From contig JAVBSN010000011.1 in NCBI GenBank assembly GCA_031547045.1, positions 42,842 through 106,841 on the forward strand: a stretch of 64,000 nucleotides of DNA, in the 5' to 3' direction. Below the pieces are notes generated by a model. It saw only the letters and a list, made by a program, of their open reading frames with translations. It was not told the origin of the DNA and made no database searches. Shown here in pieces: positions 8,873 to 17,636 of this stretch. Positions within the stretch are counted from its first letter, which is position 1; the number at the start of each line of letters is the position of its first letter. This DNA comes from JAVBSN01 sp031547045. GTDB lineage: Bacteria; Bacillota; Clostridia; Lachnospirales; Lachnospiraceae. Made by a program: the position numbers and the translations under genes.

Positions 8873-8908
8873 CAAGGGAGCTATATGTAACATCATACAG
8901 CTCCCTTG
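8873..8908 (-). terminator. Terminator after the 83-residue gene
   Basis: A 15-bp hairpin with one mismatch (CAAGGGAGCT... at 8873-8887, complement at 8894-8908) lies directly 3' of the minus-strand gene ending at 8919. Confidence 0.75.
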
Positions 8909-8918
8909 AGTATTTGCA

Positions 8919-9170
8919 TTATACAGTATGTAATACGTCTACAAAACTTCTACATACTTCCAATGCTGATTCTGCTTTGGTGTTTGACCTATTTAACTTG
9001 CCAATCAAATATTCCACATCATCTTTCTCTAAACTAATATCATTTACTGATATAATATTTTGTCCTTGAGAATCTTTTCCGCTTATTCCAAAGCAAACGT
9101 ATGATATATTATCATCGTTTTTCTTATTGTCGTGAGTTAATACATAGAAAACATTATTTGTGCCAATCAT
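8919..9170 (-). CDS. Small conserved-looking hypothetical protein
   Basis: An 83-residue protein with a strong RBS (AAGGAGAG) and its own terminator, so it is likely real. The pattern is beta-rich (NNVFYVLTHD, NISYVCFGISG) followed by DISLEKDDVEYLIGKLNRSN and a final helix. That resembles the short DUF6514-type proteins common in clostridia, but I cannot confirm it. There is no signal peptide or membrane segment. Confidence 0.65.
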   Translation of the reverse strand: MIGTNNVFYVLTHDNKKNDDNISYVCFGISGKDSQGQNIISVNDISLEKDDVEYLIGKLNRSNTKAESALEVCRSFVDVLHTV

Positions 9171-9363
9171 AATTTTAATCTCTCCTTAGATATATTTACT
9201 CTCAACAAACTTCTAAATTTTAAATACGTTGTAATTATATACTATTTATTTAATATTGTATATACATTAATCTATTTTTTTTATTTTTATATATTTTCTT
9301 AACATTCTTAGTTGCCTTTTTCTAATTTTTGCCAAACATTATATTGATTTTTTCAATAAAAAT

Positions 9364-9392
9364 TTGACATTACCTACAAAGATTTATATACT
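9364..9392 (+). promoter_or_regulatory. Promoter for the plus-strand GT2 gene
   Basis: A consensus TTGACA (9364-9369) is followed 17 bp later by TATACT (9387-9392). The predicted start is near 9399, just before the AGGAGGAG ribosome binding site. Confidence 0.75.
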
Positions 9393-9427
9393 AAACATAT
9401 TACTATTAATTTTAGGAGGAGCTCATT

Positions 9428-10171
9428 TTGAGTACTAATATAACACCTTCCTTATCTATAGTTATGCCTGCGTATAATGAAGATTATCATATATGTGATA
9501 ACTTATTATTAACTTCAAAAACACTAAAAGGTATAACTGATGTTTATGAAATCATATGCATTAATGATGGAAGTACAGATAATACATTATATGAAATTAA
9601 CAACGCTATTTCTTCTGATGATTATATAAAATCAATTACTTATTCTGAAAATAAAGGTAAAGGATATGCGATTAAGAAAGGAATAGAAGAAGCTAGATAC
9701 GAATACATTGCATTTATAGATTCAGATTTAGATATATCCCCTGACCATATCCAAGTGTTTCTCAATAAATTAATTGCTGAAAATGCTGATATTGCTATAG
9801 GATCTAAGATGCACAAAGGTTCACATATAGACTATCCCTTGTCGCGTAAAATATTAAGTTATGGATATTATCTTATTCTGCGTATATTATTTAGACTTAA
9901 GCTCAAAGATACTCAGACAGGTATTAAGTTATACAAATCTGAAATTATTAAACCAATTGCCTCTGATACAGTAACTAATGGTTTTGCCTTTGACATTGAA
10001 ATGCTAGCCATAGCCCAAAGCAAAGGATACAAAATAATTGAATTACCTATAGATTTGGTATTTACTCGCGGCAAACAAAATGGCCTGAGCCGAATAAAAT
10101 TTAATAATATTGTTAAAATGTTCAGGAATACAATTGCTGTTAAACGTAGACTTAAACGTAAGAAACTATAA
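9428..10171 (+). CDS. GT2 family glycosyltransferase (DPM1-like, soluble)
   Basis: A 247-residue GT-A enzyme. It opens SLSIVMPAYNED, then INDGSTDNT at about 46-54 (nucleotide-binding Asp) and FIDSDLDISPDHI (DxD) near 98-110. The segment DTQTGIKLY is typical of dolichol-phosphate mannose synthase-like enzymes. It has no C-terminal membrane helices, so it probably works at the cytoplasmic face with a polyprenyl phosphate acceptor, as DPM1 does. Translation starts at TTG, 8 bp after AGGAGG. It is a single-gene unit with its own promoter and terminator, transcribed against the neighbouring operon. Confidence 0.85.
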   Translation: MSTNITPSLSIVMPAYNEDYHICDNLLLTSKTLKGITDVYEIICINDGSTDNTLYEINNAISSDDYIKSITYSENKGKGYAIKKGIEEARYEYIAFIDSDLDISPDHIQVFLNKLIAENADIAIGSKMHKGSHIDYPLSRKILSYGYYLILRILFRLKLKDTQTGIKLYKSEIIKPIASDTVTNGFAFDIEMLAIAQSKGYKIIELPIDLVFTRGKQNGLSRIKFNNIVKMFRNTIAVKRRLKRKKL

Positions 10172-10204
10172 AAGCATCAAGCTGTTAATTAGCCTGATGC
10201 TTTT
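10170..10204 (+). terminator. Terminator between convergent GT2 genes
   Basis: AAAAGCATCA and TGATGCTTTT arms enclose a short loop, with A/T tracts on both sides, so it can serve both the plus-strand gene and the minus-strand gene ending at 10206. Confidence 0.8.
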
Positions 10205-10205
10205 A

Positions 10206-11147
10206 TTATATTTCTTTTTTATTATTTATTTCATCAATTATATATGGTGGTTTCTTTCTTATCTCATCAAACATTCTCCATATATACTCACCTAATATTC
10301 CCATTGAAAGCATGGTAATACCAAATCCCATAAGCATTAGTATACTTAATGTAGTATAACCTTCAACTTCTGTATATCCTATAATTTTCTGTACAATTAA
10401 TACTATTGTCCATATTAGTGCTGCTATAAATGATAATCCACCTAAAACAGAAATACATCTTACAGGAAAATATGAAAATGCCAATAATGAATCTACTGCC
10501 AACTTAAATTTCTTAGAAAATGTCCACCCTGACTTTCCTATTTCTCTTTTCTTTCTTACATAATATATTTTCTCGGATTCGAAGCCTGTCCATAAAATCT
10601 GTTCTGTTATTGATGCATTTTTCTCACCTATCATAACTAATATATCAATAACTTGTCTTGAAATCATAAATGTATCAAATCCACCTTTAGGCATATTAGG
10701 CAAGGCAACTTTTCTCATCATCCCACAGTATATTCCTGCAAAAAACTTTTGAAAAATTCCTTCTTCTCTATCTTTTCTCACAGCCAATACTACTTTACTA
10801 CCTTCTAAGTATTTATCATACATTTCTAATATCATTTCAGAAGGTTCTTGTAAATCTGCTGCCTTTCTTACCGCAACTGTACCTGTACAATTAGCAAGCC
10901 CCGCTAGAGTTGCCGAATGTTCACCAAAATTTCTTGAAAGATTTACTAATATAATATTTTCATCTTTTTGGGCTAACTCCTTCATCTTGTTATAAGAGCC
11001 ATCTCTAGAACCATCATTTACCATGACAATTTCATAATTGCTATTTAATTTATTTAAAACCTTTTCCCTTATATCCTCATACAATGGCAAAAGATTATCT
11101 TCATTATAATATACTGGTATAATAATTGATAATTTTTCTTTGTTCAT
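10206..11147 (-). CDS. Polyprenyl-phosphate glycosyltransferase (ArnC/GtrB-like GT2)
   Basis: A 313-residue GT2 enzyme with a cytoplasmic GT-A domain (LSIIIPVYYNED, VNDGSRDGS, AADLQEP) and two C-terminal membrane helices (about 230-255 and 267-292). It ends MGILGEYIWRMFDEIRKKP, the classic tail of ArnC, GtrB and CsbB. These enzymes load a sugar from a nucleotide donor onto undecaprenyl phosphate. AADLQ replaces the commoner DADLQ, a variant I believe occurs in the family. It is the last gene of the six-gene operon that also encodes two EamA half-transporters and a GT-C enzyme, the layout of three-component glycosylation systems. Confidence 0.88.
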   Translation of the reverse strand: MNKEKLSIIIPVYYNEDNLLPLYEDIREKVLNKLNSNYEIVMVNDGSRDGSYNKMKELAQKDENIILVNLSRNFGEHSATLAGLANCTGTVAVRKAADLQEPSEMILEMYDKYLEGSKVVLAVRKDREEGIFQKFFAGIYCGMMRKVALPNMPKGGFDTFMISRQVIDILVMIGEKNASITEQILWTGFESEKIYYVRKKREIGKSGWTFSKKFKLAVDSLLAFSYFPVRCISVLGGLSFIAALIWTIVLIVQKIIGYTEVEGYTTLSILMLMGFGITMLSMGILGEYIWRMFDEIRKKPPYIIDEINNKKEI

Positions 11148-11157
11148 TTTGTTTCCC

Positions 11158-11499
11158 TTACATATAATATATTGCTATTCCCATTAGTATGAGAATATTT
11201 CCAAATAGTTTTTTCTTAGTTATTTTTTCTTTAAAAAACAGCCAGCTTAATATCATTATAAATATATATCCCAATGATTCTATAATGGGCCCATTTTTAT
11301 ATTCTAATCCTGTATATGCATATATAGTTAATAGTGTTGATACTATCATCATTACATAACCTATTATTACATAAGGATTAATGTACTCTTTTATTTTATT
11401 TTCATATTCTATATTAGCACTTTTTTTAAGAAGTACTTGTGAACAGGACGCCACTAACACTGCTATTACCATACTTCCAATAAATATTAGCTTATTCAT
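11158..11499 (-). CDS. EamA/SMR-type half-transporter, second copy
   Basis: A 113-residue protein with four predicted membrane helices, ending in the ...SWLFFKEKITKKKLFGNILILMGIAIYY pattern of EamA/ArnE/ArnF proteins. The ATG at 11499 follows GGAGG at 6 bp and is preferred to a GTG two codons earlier that overlaps the ribosome binding site. It overlaps the preceding half-transporter by 8 nt, so the two are probably translationally coupled and form a heterodimer. By analogy with ArnE/ArnF the pair would flip a lipid-linked sugar. Drug export is the alternative. Confidence 0.8.
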   Translation of the reverse strand: MNKLIFIGSMVIAVLVASCSQVLLKKSANIEYENKIKEYINPYVIIGYVMMIVSTLLTIYAYTGLEYKNGPIIESLGYIFIMILSWLFFKEKITKKKLFGNILILMGIAIYYM

Positions 11500-11857
11500 T
11501 AGCACCCTCCATATTAACTATAACTATACCTATTATAATTACTAAAACACCTACTATATTGTTTATAGATATATGTTCATTAAAAAATAGCATAGCCCAT
11601 AACATTGCCCATAGAACATCCATGGCACGATTAGTATACGCAACCGATAAAGAGAATTTTTTAATAACCTGCTGCCAAAAAACAGCATATATACCTAAAA
11701 TAATAATCTCTAATACATAAAACATTATAAATTTGAAATTTATTTGATTCTCCATAGATGCATATTTAGCTGTTATACCTGAAAATGTATATATTATAAT
11801 AACTATTTGAAGCATTAATACGTCTATAATTTTATTTTTCTTCATCTTCTGAAACAT
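11492..11857 (-). CDS. EamA/SMR-type half-transporter, first copy
   Basis: A 121-residue protein with four predicted membrane helices and the EamA-type ending FFNEHISINNIVGVLVIIIGIVIV. The motif AYTNRAMDVLWAMLWAMLFF recalls the small multidrug resistance fold. It is paired with an overlapping partner of similar size, as ArnE and ArnF are. Location between an undecaprenyl-P glycosyltransferase and the ligase/decarboxylase genes suggests flipping of a modified lipid-linked sugar. This role is inferred from context. Confidence 0.8.
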   Translation of the reverse strand: MFQKMKKNKIIDVLMLQIVIIIYTFSGITAKYASMENQINFKFIMFYVLEIIILGIYAVFWQQVIKKFSLSVAYTNRAMDVLWAMLWAMLFFNEHISINNIVGVLVIIIGIVIVNMEGANE

Positions 11858-11858
11858 C

Positions 11859-13040
11859 TTATATCTCCATCATATACTGCTCACCTAATCTAATTGTATT
11901 ATATTCTCCACTATGTTCTTCAACATATATATTAGGCATTAAATTAATAAAATTACTGTTGTGAGTCATTGTATATGCACCTGCACAGTGAAATAATAGC
12001 TTAGAATCTATTGTTAACTTGCAACTTATATCTCTCGGATATAATCTATCCATTTCCATACAAGTACTACCACCAATAATATACTTATAATCATTATCAA
12101 ACGCTTCTCCACCATCTATTATTGTACAAGGTGTTAATTGCTTTTTCTTCATAAATGGATTGATATGAAGACAAGTACCATCTACAGTTATAACTTCTGT
12201 ATCTAATATATTTCTAATATTAATTACTTTAGTTAAATAATCTGCTGATGTTGCCAATATTGCCGCCCCTGGTTCTAAAACCAAAGTTACTTTACTAGAA
12301 TCAAAATATTTATCTAATACACTAGTTATCGTATCTGCATATTGAGAAATTGTAGGTTTTCCATCAAAATAATTTCCACCAAAGAACCCACCACCAATAT
12401 CGATGTATTCTAAATCAAGATTATATTTAGAAGTAATTTCAATTGCCATATTAGATATAGCTTCATATACTTTAAGGCTTCTAGAATTAGTTGATGAATG
12501 TAAATGTATACCTTTAACTGGTATCTTCTTATCTCTTAGCATATTTATAGCTCTTAGTACATCACCATTTTCATATGATAATCCAAATCTTCCAACTTCA
12601 TTTTCTACAGTTGTTTCTCCCGGACATAGCCTTTCCAAATTAAAATTTACTCTTATTCCTATACTTGCGGTAATATGATATGGATTCATATTGCATACAT
12701 CAATAACATCATTCATATTGTCAAGATTAACAATCCCTCCTGACATACAAGCCTCTCTAATACTAATATTCTTCTGTGGCCCATTATAGATTATCTTATC
12801 AACATAAAAGCCTTGCCTTACACTATGGATATATTCTGCTGGTGATACTACTTCTGCCCACCAACCACAACCTCTTGCTATATTCATTAAATATGGCAGG
12901 TGATTAGTCTTTACAGAATATCCAAATATAACATTGTTACTCCATCTACTATTATATTCTTTCATTATTTCTTCTATTGAATTAATATATTCCTGTTTTC
13001 GTATTATGTAACAGGGAGTAATTATGCCCTTATATTCCAT
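11859..13040 (-). CDS. PLP-dependent decarboxylase, fold type III (Orn/DAP/Arg family)
   Basis: A 393-residue protein from the chosen start. The PLP lysine is in FGYSVKTN (about Lys44) and the phosphate-binding glycine loop is IDIGGGFFGGNY. EVGRFGLS and EPGAAIL also fit the alanine-racemase-like barrel of ornithine, diaminopimelate and carboxynorspermidine decarboxylases. C-terminal CAGAYTMTHNSNFIN supplies the second-subunit active-site segment. The ATG at 13040 has GGAGG 5 bp upstream, and a TTG four codons earlier lies within that site. Substrate is unknown. Next to an ATP-grasp ligase, it may make an amine, or process an amino acid, that ends up on the glycan. Confidence 0.85.
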   Translation of the reverse strand: MEYKGIITPCYIIRKQEYINSIEEIMKEYNSRWSNNVIFGYSVKTNHLPYLMNIARGCGWWAEVVSPAEYIHSVRQGFYVDKIIYNGPQKNISIREACMSGGIVNLDNMNDVIDVCNMNPYHITASIGIRVNFNLERLCPGETTVENEVGRFGLSYENGDVLRAINMLRDKKIPVKGIHLHSSTNSRSLKVYEAISNMAIEITSKYNLDLEYIDIGGGFFGGNYFDGKPTISQYADTITSVLDKYFDSSKVTLVLEPGAAILATSADYLTKVINIRNILDTEVITVDGTCLHINPFMKKKQLTPCTIIDGGEAFDNDYKYIIGGSTCMEMDRLYPRDISCKLTIDSKLLFHCAGAYTMTHNSNFINLMPNIYVEEHSGEYNTIRLGEQYMMEI

Positions 13041-13058
13041 AAGTTCCTCCAATCAAAA

Positions 13059-14252
13059 CTATTTAACAACTATTTTTACGCTCTTATAAAATTCATCTAT
13101 ATCATCTAATATTTCTTGATGACTATTTTTACTTAATATTACTTGTCCTAATCTATCTGTTCCATCAACCATTTTATTTACATGAGCCCCTATCTCATAA
13201 TCATATTGTACATAACCTTTATATTTATCATGGATTATTATATTGTCTAATCTTCCATCTAATTCACTATAGAGAAGACAAGATGCTACATATCCATTAT
13301 TTTCATTATACATATTTGTGCATTCTATTGACATATCTAGAGCATTCTTTATTATCATCTCATAATAATCTTGTCCTATATGCTCCGAAATAATCTCTGG
13401 TATTCCTGTTGCTCCTGACCTACCACCTATTTCAATTATTGATACTGTATTATCTTCACATATAAATATATCCATGTTAACTGCACAATTGTTTAAACCT
13501 GTAGCCTTAATTGCTTTATTAACTTCTTTATATAGAGATAAATATATATTCTCATCAATACTATATGGTAATATATGCCCTATAGGAATTCCTATATCTC
13601 CAATCTTATATATTAATTTTTCATGTGGTAATACTAATAACACTTTTCCATCTTTAATAAACGCATCTACACCTATTTCATGTCCTGAAATATACTGTTC
13701 CATTACAATATATTTCTTATTGGTCATCTTCATTTGTTCATCAAATATCTTTTCTATTTGATTTGCATCATCTATACATACAATACCCCTACTACCTGAT
13801 TTATCTACTATCTTCATTACTACTTTTTTATTATGTTTAGATATTAAATCATTGTATGCTATGTATCCATCTTCTACACTTCTAACAATATGAAACTTGG
13901 CAGTATTAACATCATTTTCTACAAAGCATTTCTTCATTAATGCTTTATCGGTTACTACTTGAGAACTATTCATAGATAAGCCACACAACCCAAGTCTATC
14001 ACATACATAACCAATTGTACTTACTGCTACATCTGTTCCAGCAGTACATATACCATCTATTTGCTCTTTAATTGCTAGCTTTAATACTTCTTCTTGATTA
14101 GTAGTATCTATATAATACACCTTATCACCATGCTTAAACCCCGGATAATTACCATCTATACTAACAACAATAGTATATAAACCCATTTCTTTTGCCTTAA
14201 GTATCAGCGGAACTTGATACCTACCTGCCCCTAATATCATAATTTTCTTCAT
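13059..14252 (-). CDS. ATP-grasp ligase (carbamoyl-phosphate-synthase-like)
   Basis: A 397-residue protein: N-terminal preATP-grasp domain (MKKIMILGAGRYQVPLI), then the ATP-grasp fold with VMKIVDKSGSRGIVCIDD, MEQYISGHEIGVDAFI and the metal-binding INMD/IEIGGRSGATGIPEI region. Such enzymes form an acyl phosphate and join it to an amine (or thiol). Typical relatives include ligases for peptides, polyamine conjugates and sugar amides. The true substrates cannot be read from sequence. It sits 18 bp upstream of the PLP decarboxylase and 3 bp after the GT-C gene, so the three are very probably co-translated. Confidence 0.85.
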   Translation of the reverse strand: MKKIMILGAGRYQVPLILKAKEMGLYTIVVSIDGNYPGFKHGDKVYYIDTTNQEEVLKLAIKEQIDGICTAGTDVAVSTIGYVCDRLGLCGLSMNSSQVVTDKALMKKCFVENDVNTAKFHIVRSVEDGYIAYNDLISKHNKKVVMKIVDKSGSRGIVCIDDANQIEKIFDEQMKMTNKKYIVMEQYISGHEIGVDAFIKDGKVLLVLPHEKLIYKIGDIGIPIGHILPYSIDENIYLSLYKEVNKAIKATGLNNCAVNMDIFICEDNTVSIIEIGGRSGATGIPEIISEHIGQDYYEMIIKNALDMSIECTNMYNENNGYVASCLLYSELDGRLDNIIIHDKYKGYVQYDYEIGAHVNKMVDGTDRLGQVILSKNSHQEILDDIDEFYKSVKIVVK

Positions 14253-14255
14253 TTT

Positions 14256-15608
14256 CTACCCCTTATATACAGGAAAGTATACTCCCCAATAACAATATAT
14301 TATTAACACAAAATATATTACCTCAATTGCATAACATATATATTTTGTATATTTATCCTTTTCCCTAAACATCTCTATCAATCTTATTAATCCACTAACT
14401 ATCAAATAAAAAAACGGTACCATCATAGGTAATATATATCTTCCCTGTGGCTGATAATCACTGGCATATGAGTAATATATACTAAGTCCAATAGTTACTA
14501 GTACTGCTAAAATTGAACTTACATTAAACCAAACAGCTTGTACATAATCTTTTTTAGCTTTTGCTTCTTTTATATTTAACAGCTTTATCACTAATCCTAT
14601 TATTCCTAATACTATAAATGCGCCATATATAATATATGCATATATTGACATAGTTATGTCTATTGCTCCAAAACATCCAAAGAAACTTATTGCTGTTACC
14701 TTTATCCAACCTCCAAGTAACATATCTAATACACTTCTACCCTCTTTCATAGGCGTTAGTATATTTGAAGGTTTTAGATTATCAATAGCATATTTTTCAC
14801 CGTAGAGATTACTAGTAGATAATCCTAATATATCTCCATCGTAAATTATATAATTTCTAATAAACCACCAACCAGTTAGCAATAACACTACTACAGTAAT
14901 TATTAGACCTTTTTTAATTACTACTAAAAACCAATTCTTATTTTCTTTGTTAGCAATAATATTAGATGCTACAAAATAAATTACTGTACATAGTACAAAT
15001 CCATATGTGTTGTAATAAGATAAGGCACATACCGAGACTGCTATTCCTGTTCCTATGCATGATTTGGCATTCCAATTATTATCCTTACCATATATCCACA
15101 TATAAAATAGTAATGCACACCCAAACAACGCCATAGAATCCATATTTATATAACTATTTATAAATATAAATTGAGGTAGTGTACTTGTTACTATAATAAA
15201 CAACCAATCATAAGGTTTAGAAAATATACTTTTACCAATTCTAATAATCACATATACTGTAGCTGTTCCAAATAATACATTAACCAAACGTGCTGCCTTA
15301 AGTAAAAACATAAAATCTGTTGAAAATATACTAGCCACCTTCATAAATACAGCACTTATAATATATGATGTAATTGGTGTGAATCCGTAGGATATTCCCC
15401 ATTGTTCATTCCGTATTAACATATCACCACCATGTGGTAAATAACCATTGTTATATATAAACTCTGGTATTAAATATCGCATCTGCTCATCAGGACTTAC
15501 TGAAAAGGGTTGTATTACCATCCACATCATTAAAAAAACAAATGCAGAAATAACATATATATATTCAAATAGTTTTTGTCTATCATATTTTTGTATCTTC
15601 TTATACAT
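14256..15608 (-). CDS. GT-C/DUF2142-like membrane glycosyltransferase
   Basis: A 450-residue polytopic protein with about 11 predicted membrane helices. The first extracytoplasmic loop carries FSVSPDEQMRYLIPEF, like the acidic catalytic loop of GT-C and DUF2142 proteins, and INSYINMDSMALFGCALLFY is also typical. GT-C enzymes move sugars from polyprenyl-phosphate carriers to acceptors outside the membrane. It is the first gene of the operon, so it would be the final transferase for the sugar loaded by the GT2 at 10206-11147. The ATG at 15608 lies 7 bp after GGGTGA and is favoured over a GTG two codons upstream. Confidence 0.75.
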   Translation of the reverse strand: MYKKIQKYDRQKLFEYIYVISAFVFLMMWMVIQPFSVSPDEQMRYLIPEFIYNNGYLPHGGDMLIRNEQWGISYGFTPITSYIISAVFMKVASIFSTDFMFLLKAARLVNVLFGTATVYVIIRIGKSIFSKPYDWLFIIVTSTLPQFIFINSYINMDSMALFGCALLFYMWIYGKDNNWNAKSCIGTGIAVSVCALSYYNTYGFVLCTVIYFVASNIIANKENKNWFLVVIKKGLIITVVVLLLTGWWFIRNYIIYDGDILGLSTSNLYGEKYAIDNLKPSNILTPMKEGRSVLDMLLGGWIKVTAISFFGCFGAIDITMSIYAYIIYGAFIVLGIIGLVIKLLNIKEAKAKKDYVQAVWFNVSSILAVLVTIGLSIYYSYASDYQPQGRYILPMMVPFFYLIVSGLIRLIEMFREKDKYTKYICYAIEVIYFVLIIYCYWGVYFPVYKG

Positions 15609-15742
15609 AAACACTTCACCCCAAAATAAAATATACCTTTAAAACCTATAATTTTTCTATATCAAAATATACCAATATAATATTAGCAGTATATTGTAAT
15701 AATAAATGCAATATTTACTTACAATTTTCTTACATAAAAATT

Positions 15743-15770
15743 AATGCTGTCGATTCATACCGACAGCATT
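15743..15770 (-). terminator. Terminator of the 15.8-33.2 kb polysaccharide operon
   Basis: AATGCTGTCG (15743-15752) pairs with CGACAGCATT (15761-15770), followed on the minus strand by AATTTTTATG. Confidence 0.8.
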
Positions 15771-15792
15771 TTACACTATTATAGTTATTATT

Positions 15793-17613
15793 CTATTTTT
15801 CTATTGATTTAATATTATAACCATTATCATTTAGAGCTAGATTTACATTATAATAAGGATCTCCTTTTTCTAAAAAGATTTTCCATTTTTCTTTCATATA
15901 TTCTATTTCTTTATTAAATCTAGCTATTTTTTCTTTAGAAGTTTCGTATCCTCTTGATATAGACTCATAATGATATAGCATTACATTTGCATCATATACT
16001 ATATCATAGCCTGATTCTATAATTGATAGACACAAATCAATATCATTAAATGCTACGGCTAAATCTTCGTTAAAGCCTCCTACATTTTCAAAGGCTTCCC
16101 TATCTACAAGCATACATGCTGCTGTTACTGCACTTACATTTTGTTTAAGAAGTGCTTTGCAGAAATAACCATTATCATTTCTACTAGTACCAACAAAAGC
16201 ATGCCCTGCTACACCACCAAGTCCAACAATAACTCCACCATGCTGAACTGTATTATTGCTATATATTAGTTTAGCACCTACTGCTCCTACATTTTCTTGA
16301 ACAGCACAACCTAACATATCTTCAAGCCAATTCTTTGTTATAACTTTTATATCATTATTAAGGAATAGTATATACTCACCTTTGGCAAAACCTACACCAT
16401 AATTATTTATACTAGAATAATTAAACTCCTTTTCCCATGTTACCACTTTAATTCTATTATCTAATGCTTTTAATTCTTCATATTCTTTAAAGGTTTTCTC
16501 ATCCATACTATTATTTTCAACAATTATTATTTCATAGGTACTATAGCTAGAATATTCTAATATTGATGAAACACATCTTCTTAAAACCTTTCTCTGATCC
16601 TTATTTGGTATTATTATTGATACTAACGGAGATTCCTCTAAAATATATTCAACCTTATAAAATCCTAACCTATCTTCTAACCCTGTAACATTTGCTGGTA
16701 TATTACATCTATTCAAATGCTCTTTAATAGCTTTAGCTCCTAAATCAAAGGCATAACTCTTGGTTCTAGGATCTTTTGCTGTTGAATTATTATGAACTCT
16801 CCAATGATACAACACCTTAGGTATATGATGGATTTTATTAGATTTTTCAACACATCTAAATATAAAGTCATAGTCTTGCGATCCATCAAATTCACTTCGA
16901 AATCCACCTATTTCATCTACAATAGATTTCTTTACTATAAATGCATGGCAAATATAATTATTATTTCTTAATAAGTGAATATTAAAGTCTGATTTGAAAT
17001 AAGGTTCATAATAAACTTCACCTTCTTCATTTGTTTTATCTTCATCTGTATATATAACCTCAGCATTATTATTTATAGCCTTTACAGCCTCATACAAAAG
17101 GTTACACACATATTTATCATCATGATCCATAAGTGATATATAATCGCCCATAGCTAATTCTAATGCTTTATTAGTATTTCCTGATATACCATAGTTTTCT
17201 CCTAACAATGTGTATTTAATTCTATTATCACTATTAGCATATTCTATAACTTGGCTTAATACTTGTTTATCTACACTATCATCAAACAAAGCTATACATA
17301 GTTCCCAATTAGAATAGGTTTGTTCAATAACCGAATCTATCATTTCCCTAAGATAATTAGTAGGCGTATTATAACAAGGCACTATAACACTAATTAAAGG
17401 TGAATAGTTGAATTTTTCATCCTTTTGCCTGTTAAGTTCCTCTACTGAAGGCATATTACTTCTAAAGTATTCCATATAATCAACATCATAGGGTTTACTT
17501 TTATCTGCTACTTTATAATATAATTCCTTAGGACCATATTTAAACAAATAACCTATACCTTTTTTAATCATATACGGATTCAATTTTCTTAATATAGTTG
17601 TTATCCTTGACAC
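15793..17613 (-). CDS. Tandem GT2 glycosyltransferase (two GT-A domains)
   Basis: A 606-residue protein with two GT-A domains. The first starts at SVIVPCYNTPTNYL (about 75) with MDHDDKY as its DxD region. The second starts at SIIIPNKDQRKV (about 325) with FLNNDIKVI. Ending GGFNEDLAVAFNDIDLCL and YHYESISRGYE are typical of rhamnosyltransferase-like double GT2 proteins of wall and capsule clusters. It is a paralogue of the next gene upstream, sharing the C-terminal DPYYNVNL motif. The start is GTG with AGGAGG 5 bp upstream. It is the last gene of the operon. Donor and acceptor are unknown. Confidence 0.85.
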   Translation of the reverse strand: MSRITTILRKLNPYMIKKGIGYLFKYGPKELYYKVADKSKPYDVDYMEYFRSNMPSVEELNRQKDEKFNYSPLISVIVPCYNTPTNYLREMIDSVIEQTYSNWELCIALFDDSVDKQVLSQVIEYANSDNRIKYTLLGENYGISGNTNKALELAMGDYISLMDHDDKYVCNLLYEAVKAINNNAEVIYTDEDKTNEEGEVYYEPYFKSDFNIHLLRNNNYICHAFIVKKSIVDEIGGFRSEFDGSQDYDFIFRCVEKSNKIHHIPKVLYHWRVHNNSTAKDPRTKSYAFDLGAKAIKEHLNRCNIPANVTGLEDRLGFYKVEYILEESPLVSIIIPNKDQRKVLRRCVSSILEYSSYSTYEIIIVENNSMDEKTFKEYEELKALDNRIKVVTWEKEFNYSSINNYGVGFAKGEYILFLNNDIKVITKNWLEDMLGCAVQENVGAVGAKLIYSNNTVQHGGVIVGLGGVAGHAFVGTSRNDNGYFCKALLKQNVSAVTAACMLVDREAFENVGGFNEDLAVAFNDIDLCLSIIESGYDIVYDANVMLYHYESISRGYETSKEKIARFNKEIEYMKEKWKIFLEKGDPYYNVNLALNDNGYNIKSIEK

Positions 17614-17636
17614 TTTATCCTCCTAAAACAAATGGC

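Noticed and set aside
10206..11147. AADLQ in place of DADLQ as a sign of an inactive GT2
   Set aside because: I believe this variant occurs in active-looking members of the family, and the other motifs are intact.
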